Positions 47,377 through 55,374 of a stretch of 64,000 bases of DNA are shown here, one piece after another. The stretch is from contig DYWZ01000061.1 in assembly GCA_020742395.1 (NCBI GenBank), positions 1-64,000 on the forward strand, written 5' to 3'. The stretch comes from Enterococcus columbae. GTDB lineage: Bacteria > Bacillota > Bacilli > Lactobacillales > Enterococcaceae. A model generated the notes under the pieces. It did not search any database and was not told where the DNA came from. It worked only from the letters and a program-made list of their open reading frames with translations. The position numbers and the translations under genes are program-made. Each line of letters starts with the position of its first letter. Position 1 is the stretch's first letter.

Positions 47377-47414
47377 ATAGACAACTTTACACAAAACAGT
47401 TTAAAGTTGTCTAT
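47377..47414 (-). terminator. Terminator of the dxs-like gene
   Basis: Twelve-bp perfect stem ATAGACAACTTT / AAAGTTGTCTAT followed by TTTTTAT on the minus strand. Confidence 0.85.
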
Positions 47415-47439
47415 ATAGATTACTAAAATATTTTTCAAA

Positions 47440-49191
47440 TTATAAACTAGCTAAAATATTTTTCACAATATTTTCAACTGCAAGACCATTTTCAGCTAGT
47501 AGTTCATCCACTTTATAACGATCATGGAAAGCTTTATCAAGACCATAATTTTGAACCTTGACAGCTGTATTTCCTAAGTAACTTGCTACGGTTTGTCCAT
47601 AACCTCCATCAGTAATACCATCTTCTAAAATGACCACTACTTGGTAATCTTGCGTCAATGCGGTCAGTAATTTTTCATCTACACCTGAAATGAATTTTGG
47701 ATTAATTAAGGTTGCTTGGATATTTTCTTTAGCTAAAGCTGCGACTACCTCTTTAGCTAGGCCAAAGAAATTCCCTATTCCCATTACCGCTACTTGTTTT
47801 CCTTGTTGGACGACTTCATTTTTGTATAATTGATTATAATCAGTCTGATCTGTTTGACCCACACTGTGCAATGGACCCACTGGCACACGAATGGCCACCG
47901 GATGATGGGTTTGTTCCAATGACCAATCTAGCATCGCCAAATACTCTTCTTGATTGGTTGGTGCTAGATAAACCAAATTAGGAATATGACTTAAAAAAGG
48001 AATATCGAAAATACCCAAGTGCGTTTCATCCTTCATTCCATTCACCGAGGCATTGTAAACCAAAATAGTCCCTGGTAAATCATTTAACGCTAGATCATGA
48101 GAAATTTGGTCATAGCTACGTTGCATAAACGTTGCGTTAACAAACCAAACAGGCTTAGCTCCATTTTTAGCCAAACCAGCTGTCATCGTAGCTGCCTGCT
48201 GTTCATCAATGCCCACATCAATGAATTGTTTGCCCAGCGCTTTTCTTTGCCCAGGGTTAAAAACCATCATCGGTATGCCTGCATTAACGGCAACGACAGT
48301 CTGATCTTGCTGCATTTTATTCCATAAGAAATCGGTAGTAATACTATTATAAGTTGCTTGCACGTTACCATTACGAACATATTCGCCGGTTTCTAAACTA
48401 AATGGACCACCCACATGGAATTTTTCACGGTTTTCCTCAGCAAATTTAAAGCCTTTCCCTTTTACAGTATGAATGTGTAATAATACTGGGTGATCGCTAT
48501 CTTTTACTGATTCAAACAAGGCAATCAACTTATCGACATCATTTCCCTCGTCTAAGTAATGATATTCAAAGCCAAGGGACTTGAAGAAATTATCTTCTGC
48601 TTGACCATTAGATTCACGCAGCGTCTTTAAGTTGCGATAAAGTCCTCCAAAGTTGTCAGCAATTGATTGGTCATTATCATTGACAATCACAATAATATTG
48701 CTATTTTGTTCAGCAATATTATTTAACCCTTCAAAGGCCAAACCGCCAGATAAAGAGCCGTCACCAATGACCGCTACTACATTGTAATTTTCTTGTTTGA
48801 CATCACGAGCAATCGCAATCCCATTAGCTAAAGCTAGAGAAGTTGAAGTGTGACCTACTGTAAACAAATCATAATCGCTTTCTTTAGGATTCGTATAATC
48901 TGATACATCGTCATAATGGGCAGGATCTAAGAAAGCTTGCGCACGACCAGTCAACATTTTGTGAATATATGTTTGATGAGAAATGTCGAAGACTAATTTA
49001 TCAACTGGTGAGTTAAAAACGCGGTGCAAAGCCACTGTCATTTCGACCTTACCTAAATTTGGCCCATTATGTCCACCATGTTGGCTAATTTTTGCCAACA
49101 AAGCTGTTCTCGCCTCATTAACAAGCATATGTAATTATTCTTGGCTTAATTTTTTTAAATCTTGTGGTTGTTGAATTGTTTCTAAAATCAT
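47440..49191 (-). pseudogene. dxs: 1-deoxy-D-xylulose-5-phosphate synthase-like gene with an in-frame TAA at codon 19
   Basis: Thiamin-diphosphate enzyme of the transketolase group. From the ATG at 49191, which has GAAGGAGGG at ideal spacing, the reading is MILETIQQPQDLKKLSQE, then TAA (49137-49135), then LHMLVNEARTALL onward in the same frame to 47440, 583 residues in all. The TDP motif GDGSLSGG...NDND, the histidine pair QHGGHNGPNLG, and the C-terminal domains are intact. A GAA to TAA change would explain the stop. An ATG at 49128, six bases after the stop codon, could allow reinitiation to give 562 residues. The product would then lack only the first 21 residues, so function may be kept. 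Confidence 0.85.
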
Positions 49192-49215
49192 AAGTGCCCT
49201 CCTTCAGTGCTTCCT

Positions 49216-49246
49216 ATCATACAACTTAAAGTGGACTTTAAGTCAA
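49216..49246 (-). promoter_or_regulatory. MerR-type promoter/operator of the dxs-like gene
   Basis: TTGACT (49246-49241) and TATGAT (49221-49216) are 19 bases apart, and the perfect dyad ACTTAAAGT-GG-ACTTTAAGT (49224-49243) fills the spacer. A 19-base spacer with a central dyad is the hallmark of MerR-family activation. No MerR gene is in the window. Confidence 0.7.
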
Positions 49247-49276
49247 GCCTATTTCGTGATTTTTTTAGCAATTAAA

Positions 49277-49313
49277 AAAAACGCCAATAAGCTTTAACCC
49301 TCATTGGCGTTTT
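49277..49313 (-). terminator. Terminator after ybjQ
   Basis: Stem AAAACGCCAAT / ATTGGCGTTTT with T-run on the minus strand, between ybjQ and dxs. Confidence 0.85.
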
Positions 49314-49324
49314 CGAAATAAATC

Positions 49325-49636
49325 TTAAACAAATTTTACAGCTGTCCCATAGGCCACTACGCTTTGCATATCTTGCATAATCGAACCTGAATCATAACGC
49401 ATCATTACAACCGCATCTGCCCCCATGGCTTTAGCATTTTCTTTTAAACGCTCAACAGCTTTTAATCGTGATTCTTCTAACATATTGGTATAGGCTTTAA
49501 TCTCACCACCGACTAAGCCCTTTAGACTAGCACCAATATCTGAAAACATATTTTTCGATTGTGTCGTCAAACCAAAAACTTCACCAATCACTTCATATTC
49601 CTTACCTGGAATTCGCTCAGTTGTAGTTACAATCAT
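49325..49636 (-). CDS. UPF0145 (YbjQ) family protein
   Basis: A 103-residue protein with the heavy-metal-binding YbjQ fold ([40 protein letters not shown]). Biochemical role unknown. It follows the flotillin gene by 11 bases and ends the NfeD-flotillin operon, which hints at a membrane-domain role. Confidence 0.88.
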   Translation of the reverse strand: MIVTTTERIPGKEYEVIGEVFGLTTQSKNMFSDIGASLKGLVGGEIKAYTNMLEESRLKAVERLKENAKAMGADAVVMMRYDSGSIMQDMQSVVAYGTAVKFV

Positions 49637-49647
49637 CTAATGTCCTC

Positions 49648-51084
49648 CTATTCTTCTTTTGGATTTTCTGTTTTTACTTCACTGTCTTCTTTTACACTAT
49701 GAATAGCTTCCACTAATTCTTGATTAGCTTGCTTGCGAGACATCGTTTCATTAATTAAAGTCACTAGGTCTAAACCGGTAGTTTCTTTAATAGTATCAAA
49801 AGTTCTAGCCAGACCTGCCTCACCCATTTCATGAACGCCATCGCCACCACCAAAGCTAACCACCTTATCAATATTACTAATAGGCGCATTGACTTCTTTA
49901 GCAATTGCTGGCAAGACTTTAATAAATTCAATTAAAATACCAGCTTCATTTAGTTTTTGTAAAGCAAGAGCCATTTTTTCCTTACTTTCGGCTTCTGCTT
50001 GTCCCACTTTAGCAATGCGTTCTGCTTCAGCTTGCCCTAATTTAGCTACACGTTGCGCTTCAGCTTCAGCAGCTAATTTAATTTTTTCAGCTTCTGCTTG
50101 GGCATAGGCAATTTCTTTCGCTTTTTCAGCCAAAGCATTTTGTTCTACTACATATTTATCGGCTTCTGCTTTTTTACGTAGACTTGCGTTTAATTCTTTT
50201 TCGGTTAATTCTGCTTGTTTTTCTTGAATTTCAATGTTCTTTTCTTGTTCAATCAAGCGAACCTTCATTTTTTCGCCTACTGCTACTTGTTCAGCTTGGG
50301 CAACCGCAACTTCCTGTTCTTGTTTATATTGCGCTTGCTTTAAGGCCATGTTTTTATTAGCCTCGGCAATTTCTGTTTTACGACGAATTTCTTCTTGTTG
50401 AGCTAATTGTTCATTTTCTGCTTGTTTAATTCGCGTTTCACGCAAAGCATTAGATTCTGCGATTTCAGCATTCTTCTTCACTTCAGCAATTTGCGGGCGA
50501 CCTAGGGCATCTAAGTAACCATTCGGATCACTCACATCTTTAATCGTGAATGAAACAATCTCTAGCCCCATCTTTTGTAAATCTGTTGAAGCGACTGCTT
50601 GGACTTGTTCTGCAAAATCATCGCGATTTTTATAAATCGCTTCTACCGTCATCGTACCTAAAATCGCGCGAAGGTGACCTTCTAAGACTTCTTGTGCTTC
50701 ATCTTCTAATTCAGAAGTTGATTTACCTAAATATTGTTCTGCTGCTGTTTTAATCGCTTCAGTACTATTACCTATCTTAACTAAAACGGTAGCACTGGCT
50801 TTAATCGGCACTCCTTGTTCAGTATACACTTCAGGCGTACCTATCTCTAATTTATGGGTTAAAAGACTTAATTTATGAGCCTTTTGCACAATCGGTATCA
50901 CAAAAGTCCCACTATTTTTTAGAATTTTAATTCCTTCTTTACCTAAAAAAGATCCCGTCACAATCAATGCTTCGTCTGGTTTTCCAATACGATAACGAAT
51001 CATTAAGAAAATAATCAATGCTAATACTGCAATTACTATCCAGACAACTGGATTAAATAAAATACTCCCTATCACTTTATCCAC
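49648..51084 (-). CDS. Flotillin-like protein (FloT/YqiK)
   Basis: SPFH-domain membrane scaffold of 478 residues. One N-terminal hairpin helix (ILFNPVVWIVIAVLALIIFL), the SPFH domain to about residue 200, a long Ala/Glu/Lys coiled coil (about residues 210-375), and a C-terminal oligomerisation region. Flotillins organise membrane microdomains and partner with NfeD proteins, the gene for which lies just upstream, as in yuaFG of Bacillus subtilis. Confidence 0.92.
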   Translation of the reverse strand: MDKVIGSILFNPVVWIVIAVLALIIFLMIRYRIGKPDEALIVTGSFLGKEGIKILKNSGTFVIPIVQKAHKLSLLTHKLEIGTPEVYTEQGVPIKASATVLVKIGNSTEAIKTAAEQYLGKSTSELEDEAQEVLEGHLRAILGTMTVEAIYKNRDDFAEQVQAVASTDLQKMGLEIVSFTIKDVSDPNGYLDALGRPQIAEVKKNAEIAESNALRETRIKQAENEQLAQQEEIRRKTEIAEANKNMALKQAQYKQEQEVAVAQAEQVAVGEKMKVRLIEQEKNIEIQEKQAELTEKELNASLRKKAEADKYVVEQNALAEKAKEIAYAQAEAEKIKLAAEAEAQRVAKLGQAEAERIAKVGQAEAESKEKMALALQKLNEAGILIEFIKVLPAIAKEVNAPISNIDKVVSFGGGDGVHEMGEAGLARTFDTIKETTGLDLVTLINETMSRKQANQELVEAIHSVKEDSEVKTENPKEE

Positions 51085-51093
51085 TACTCCTTC

Positions 51094-51510
51094 TTATTTG
51101 TTTTTATTTTCTACTACTAGCGCAATGCCGTTTGCATCAAATTCAATAATAATTACTGATGTCCCTACTGGTAAAAGATGATCATTAGCAATTTCATCTG
51201 CTTTAAATAATTTAGCTGGAAAAGTTGCTCGTGCATGACCACTGCCTGTCTCCATAACTTCGCCTACTGAATCTCCCTGAATTTTCACAGTCAATTGACC
51301 TAATAAATATTCAGATTGGGCCAAAGAATTATTTTGATTTCGATCGGTTAAACGGTTATAAAGATACATAATTGGTGCAAAAATAAGCGAAAAAAGTAAA
51401 TATAAGCCAACAAAAAATAGACAAATCAGGCCTATCCATGCGATACACTGCCAAAAATCAGACAATAACCCCACTTGTTGCGCAATATATTGAAAAACTT
51501 CTTTAAACAT
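51094..51510 (-). CDS. NfeD-like membrane protein (YuaF type)
   Basis: A 138-residue protein with two membrane helices in the first half (AWIGLICLFFVGLYLLFSLI) and a C-terminal OB-fold (LGQLTVKIQGDSVGEVMETG). It partners with flotillin. The ATG at 51510 is preferred over GTG/GTG codons just upstream that overlap the GGTGGG ribosome site. First gene of the three-gene unit. Confidence 0.85.
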   Translation of the reverse strand: MFKEVFQYIAQQVGLLSDFWQCIAWIGLICLFFVGLYLLFSLIFAPIMYLYNRLTDRNQNNSLAQSEYLLGQLTVKIQGDSVGEVMETGSGHARATFPAKLFKADEIANDHLLPVGTSVIIIEFDANGIALVVENKNK

Positions 51511-51821
51511 TTTTCCCACCACCTGTAACCTTATAACAAAATCATAACACTAAACTTCTTTTGATTCAAGACGAACACAAAAAAATACATCCTTAGACCT
51601 AGGATGTAATCCATTGATATTTAAAGATTTATCAGCAAATACCTTCCTATTACAGAAGCAATAGCAAAGGATTTAAAAAACCATTAAAAAAAACAAAAAG
51701 CTACATATATGAAAGAATAGTCAATTTCTTCCTATGTGTATAGACAAAATATTTTTACGCAACAAAGGAAGATTTGTGATAAAGTAGTTATGAAAAATCT
51801 AAAAGTGAAAGGAAAGATCTC
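51511..51821. other. Gap between nfeD and glf with an orphan terminator
   Basis: Holds a hairpin TACATCCT-TAGACCT-AGGATGTA (51585-51607) with a T7 tail on the minus strand and no minus-strand gene upstream of it. It may end a small RNA. No coding gene was found. Confidence 0.4.
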
Positions 51822-52925
51822 ATGCATTATTTAATCGTTGGTGCAGGCTTATTTGGTGCGGTGTTTGCTGAACAAGCAGCTAAAGCCGGACATCAGGTAA
51901 CGATTATCGAAAAACGAAATCATATTGCTGGTAATATCTATACACATGAAGTTGAAGGTATCCAAGTCCACCAATATGGCGCCCATATCTTTCACACCTC
52001 CAATCAAGAAGTTTGGCAATATGTAAATCAATTTGCTCAATTTAATCGATTTGTGAATAGTCCTTTTGCTCTAAGTAAAGGAAAGCTCTACTCCTTACCT
52101 TTTAACATGAGTACCTTCTATCAGCTCTGGCAAACAATCACGCCTCAACAAGCTAAAGCTAAAATTAAGGAGCAGCGACAAGTTTTAAAAGGGAAAACAC
52201 CTGAAAATCTAGAAGAACAAGCAATCGATTTAGTCGGAACTGATATCTATGAGACCTTGATTAAAGAATATACAGAAAAACAATGGGGACGTACTTGTAA
52301 GGATTTACCACCTTTTATTATCAAGCGATTACCTGTACGTTTTACCTTTGATAATAACTATTTCAATGACACTTATCAAGGAATTCCGATAGGTGGTTAC
52401 ACACAAATGGTTGAAAAAATGCTCCAACATGATCAGATTGAAGTCCGTTTAAATACTGATTTTTTTGCCAATAAAGCAGCATATTTAACCAATTATGATA
52501 AAATTGTTTTCACCGGTATGATTGACCAGTTTTATGATTACTGTTATGGGCCATTAGCTTATCGTTCATTAAAATTTGAACACGAAATTTTATCTATAGA
52601 TAATTACCAGGGAAATGCCGTGATTAATTATATCGACCATCAATATCCTTTCACCCGGATTATCGAGCATAAGCATTTTGAATTTGGCCAACAGGAAAAA
52701 ACGGTTATTACTAAGGAGTACCCAGCTGATTGGCAAATCGGGGATGAGCCCTATTATCCAGTGAATGACCAGGTCAATGCTAAGTTATACCAAAAATATC
52801 AGGCCCTAGCGAAAAAAGATGCCAATATTATTTTTGGCGGTCGTTTAGGTATGTATCAATATTTTGATATGCACAAAGTAATCGAAGTAGCTTTAGCCAC
52901 AGCGAAAAAAGAATTGCGAAATTAA
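51822..52925 (+). CDS. glf: UDP-galactopyranose mutase
   Basis: FAD enzyme interconverting UDP-galactopyranose and UDP-galactofuranose, 367 residues. The FAD-binding loop IVGAGLFGAVFAEQAAKAG opens the protein, with RNHIAGNIYTHEVEG and the arginines of the substrate pocket (NYFNDTYQGIPIGGYTQMVE). Implies a galactofuranose-containing wall polysaccharide. Ribosome site AAAGGAAAG. Not next to other polysaccharide genes. Confidence 0.94.
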   Translation: MHYLIVGAGLFGAVFAEQAAKAGHQVTIIEKRNHIAGNIYTHEVEGIQVHQYGAHIFHTSNQEVWQYVNQFAQFNRFVNSPFALSKGKLYSLPFNMSTFYQLWQTITPQQAKAKIKEQRQVLKGKTPENLEEQAIDLVGTDIYETLIKEYTEKQWGRTCKDLPPFIIKRLPVRFTFDNNYFNDTYQGIPIGGYTQMVEKMLQHDQIEVRLNTDFFANKAAYLTNYDKIVFTGMIDQFYDYCYGPLAYRSLKFEHEILSIDNYQGNAVINYIDHQYPFTRIIEHKHFEFGQQEKTVITKEYPADWQIGDEPYYPVNDQVNAKLYQKYQALAKKDANIIFGGRLGMYQYFDMHKVIEVALATAKKELRN

Positions 52926-52975
52926 CAAAAAATCCCTTAGCCAATCTATCTAGATTAGCTAAGAGATTTTTTAAT
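52926..52975. terminator. Bidirectional terminator between glf and the immunity gene
   Basis: Imperfect stem AAAAATC-CTTAGC-AATCTA / TAGATT-GCTAAG-GATTTTTT between convergent genes. Confidence 0.8.
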
Positions 52976-53273
52976 ATCCATAGCGAATTTGGGATAATTC
53001 CGCTACTTCCTTTAACAGTTTAGATTCCTTTTCACTTAATACGATTTGGTTAGTCGTTAAATAATTTGAAACCTCAATGTTTAAACGACTTAAAGATAAG
53101 GGAACTGCACAAACACCTTGTTTGATTTCGTTGATAAATGATTGGACCAAATCAGCCAAACCTTTTTTATTATCGTCATCGGCTATCTTTAGTTCAGAAA
53201 TAAACTGGGTTAATAGATCAACTGCCATCTTGCCTCTTTCTTGTCCGCCTACATACCATTTTAATTCTGCCAT
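52971..53273 (-). CDS. Bacteriocin immunity protein (EntA_Im-like)
   Basis: A 100-residue, probably four-helix protein of the enterocin A/pediocin-like immunity family: MAELKWYVGGQERGKMAVDL at the start and KESKLLKEVAELSQIRYGY at the end, both typical. Such proteins guard the mannose-PTS receptor against class IIa bacteriocins from inside the cell. GAGGC precedes the ATG at 53273; an upstream in-frame start is not needed. No class IIa bacteriocin gene was seen nearby, so this is an orphan immunity gene. Confidence 0.8.
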   Translation of the reverse strand: MAELKWYVGGQERGKMAVDLLTQFISELKIADDDNKKGLADLVQSFINEIKQGVCAVPLSLSRLNIEVSNYLTTNQIVLSEKESKLLKEVAELSQIRYGY

Positions 53274-53601
53274 AATTACTAGCCTCTTTTCTAAAATTAT
53301 GGACAAATTATAACTCCGAAACCAGCCTTTTTTATCGGTCTATGGACTGAGTTCTATTTTTTGATATATTCACATATTTTCTCAGAGATTGCAAAAACCA
53401 CATTGACTTACTAAAAATTTATCGCCATAATGATGTACTATACACTTATAAAAGTAGATGACTAGGACAGTTAATCACTTATCAAATAAGTCAAAGTGCT
53501 ATAAAGGTCTTAAAAATACTGGACTTTTCTATCCTTTGAAGCTTATTTGTTCGCGCCCAAGCGAGCTGTCTCATAGCCTCTGGATTGAGGAGGAACGATT
53601 G

Positions 53602-54327
53602 ATGCCTACCGGTGTAATTATCAATGCATTATCCGTTGTATTAGGCGGCATTTTTGGTGGTTTTTTTGGTGAAAAACTATCAGATAACTTTAAAAAAGAG
53701 ATTACGCTTATTTTTGGTGTTTGTTCAATGGGCATGGGAATTTCGACGATTGTCTTAATGAAAAATATGCCTGCTGTCGTTTTTGCTATTATTTTAGGAA
53801 CAGCCATTGGATTATTGCTCCATGTTGGTGAGATGGTGAAAACAGGAGCTACTTATATGCAAAAGCCTATTAATCAGCTATTCGGCAAGCAAACAGAGCT
53901 AGACGCCAAGGAATTTCAAGCACAATTAGTTACGATTATTGTCTTGTTCTGCGCTTCAGGAACCGGGATTTACGGTAGCATAGATTCTGGAATGACTGGC
54001 GACCATACTATCTTAATTGCCAAATCGATTTTGGATTTCTTTACAGCTGCGATTTTCGCTTGTAATCTGGGGTATGTTGTTTCGATTATCGCCTTACCAC
54101 AATTTATCATTTTCTTTTTATTATTTATTTTTGCTAAGGCCATTTTCCCACTTACCTCACCTGTAATGATTGCCGATTTCAAGGCTGTTGGGGGCTTTTT
54201 AATGCTGGCAACTGGGTTTCGGATGGTCAATATCAAGCAATTTCCAACTGCCGATATGATTCCGGCAATGGTTTTAGCAATGCCTTTTAGCTATCTATGG
54301 ACGACTGTCATCCTACCAATGCTATAA
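53602..54327 (+). CDS. DUF554-family membrane protein
   Basis: A 241-residue membrane protein with seven or so helices (MPTGVIINALSVVLGGIFGG, LIFGVCSMGMGISTIVLMKN). DUF554 proteins have no settled function. GAGGAGG precedes the ATG at 53602; an in-frame extension further upstream (from 53458) runs through non-coding DNA. Single gene. Confidence 0.85.
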   Translation: MPTGVIINALSVVLGGIFGGFFGEKLSDNFKKEITLIFGVCSMGMGISTIVLMKNMPAVVFAIILGTAIGLLLHVGEMVKTGATYMQKPINQLFGKQTELDAKEFQAQLVTIIVLFCASGTGIYGSIDSGMTGDHTILIAKSILDFFTAAIFACNLGYVVSIIALPQFIIFFLLFIFAKAIFPLTSPVMIADFKAVGGFLMLATGFRMVNIKQFPTADMIPAMVLAMPFSYLWTTVILPML

Positions 54328-54474
54328 TCCCAAATGAAGCTATTGAAATAATTGCTATTTGGCAAGTAATCGTCAAATAAGCTAATTGAGAAAAAGTTTT
54401 CTGCTAATTTATCCTAGCTTAGAACTTATCTACTCACTGTTAACTATCCTGCTTTAAAATCTTAAATAAAAAAA

Positions 54475-54522
54475 CAACGAATATTCAGCCCATCTAGCTA
54501 TAGCCTGAGTATTCGTTGTTTT
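54475..54522. terminator. Terminator between the DUF554 and UDG-family genes
   Basis: Stem AACAACGAATA / TATTCGTTGTT with T-rich ends, between convergent genes. Confidence 0.8.
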
Positions 54523-54594
54523 TATTCATTTTTGCTAAGAAATAATATTGCAAGGATATTTAATCAACTACGATTAGGCGATAAAAAAGCAACT

Positions 54595-55173
54595 TTATAC
54601 AAATAATTGACTAACGCGCTGCTTTAAAGCTACAATCACCTCTTCTTCGTACCAAGGATGTTTTTTCAGCCAAATTTGATTCCGTGGAGAAGGATGAATC
54701 AATGGAAAATAGCTTGGCAAATACTGTTGATAATTAGCAACAACCTCCGTTAAGGTCGTTTTAGAATCAATCGCTAAATACCGTTGCATCGCATAGCGGC
54801 CAATCAAAATAGTTAAGGCGACATTTGATAATTCGGCAAGCAATTGAGGATGCCATTTTTCAGCAAAATCTACTCTAGGTGGCAAATCTCCTGACTTCCC
54901 ACGGCCAGGAAAATAAAAATCCATGGGTAAAATTGCTACCTTAGTTGCATCATAAAAGGTTGCTTCATCTAACCCTAACCAATTGCGCAAACGTTCACCA
55001 CTACGATCTGCAAATAAACGCCCACGATCTTGAGCCTTCTGACCGGGTGCTTGACCAATGATTAATAGCTTAGCTGCTGGATTAGCCTGAAACAATGGTT
55101 GAATGCCTCTTTTAGTATAGACTTGATTCGCCTCATCCTGGATAATTTCTTGTTTGATTCTTTCAATTGACAT
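54595..55173 (-). CDS. Uracil-DNA glycosylase family protein
   Basis: A 192-residue protein of the UDG superfamily, not the classical Ung. Motif 1 is LIIGQAPGQKAQDRGRLFAD and motif 2 is HPSPRN. No iron-sulfur cysteines of families 4/5 are visible, so it belongs to the short bacterial branch of unknown substrate. Possible role in base excision repair. Convergent to DUF554. Confidence 0.82.
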   Translation of the reverse strand: MSIERIKQEIIQDEANQVYTKRGIQPLFQANPAAKLLIIGQAPGQKAQDRGRLFADRSGERLRNWLGLDEATFYDATKVAILPMDFYFPGRGKSGDLPPRVDFAEKWHPQLLAELSNVALTILIGRYAMQRYLAIDSKTTLTEVVANYQQYLPSYFPLIHPSPRNQIWLKKHPWYEEEVIVALKQRVSQLFV

Positions 55174-55301
55174 CAGCTTTCTCTTCTTCCTAATTTTTTT
55201 CTTAAAAATCTATTTTTTACTTTTTTTATTCAATAAATTATTGATAAAAAACGCTATCAAATAATTATAAACGTTATTTTGTTATATGTTCTCTTTCTCT
55301 A

Positions 55302-55330
55302 TTGTACACTAGATTGAATAAGCATAGAAT
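55302..55330 (+). promoter_or_regulatory. Predicted kup promoter
   Basis: TTGTAC, 17-base spacer, TAGAAT, with a leader of about 38 bases and AAAGGAG before the ATG. No c-di-AMP riboswitch was seen in the 200 bases upstream. Confidence 0.55.
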
Positions 55331-55374
55331 AGGTCTGTTTCAATGAAAGATACAAAACTAAAGGAGAACAAAAC

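Noticed and set aside
53458..53601. Extension of the DUF554 frame by 48 codons
   Set aside because: GAGGAGG and the family start point to 53602; the upstream part reads as intergenic DNA.
55174..55374. c-di-AMP riboswitch before kup
   Set aside because: No conserved ydaO-type blocks are visible; only a plain promoter was found.
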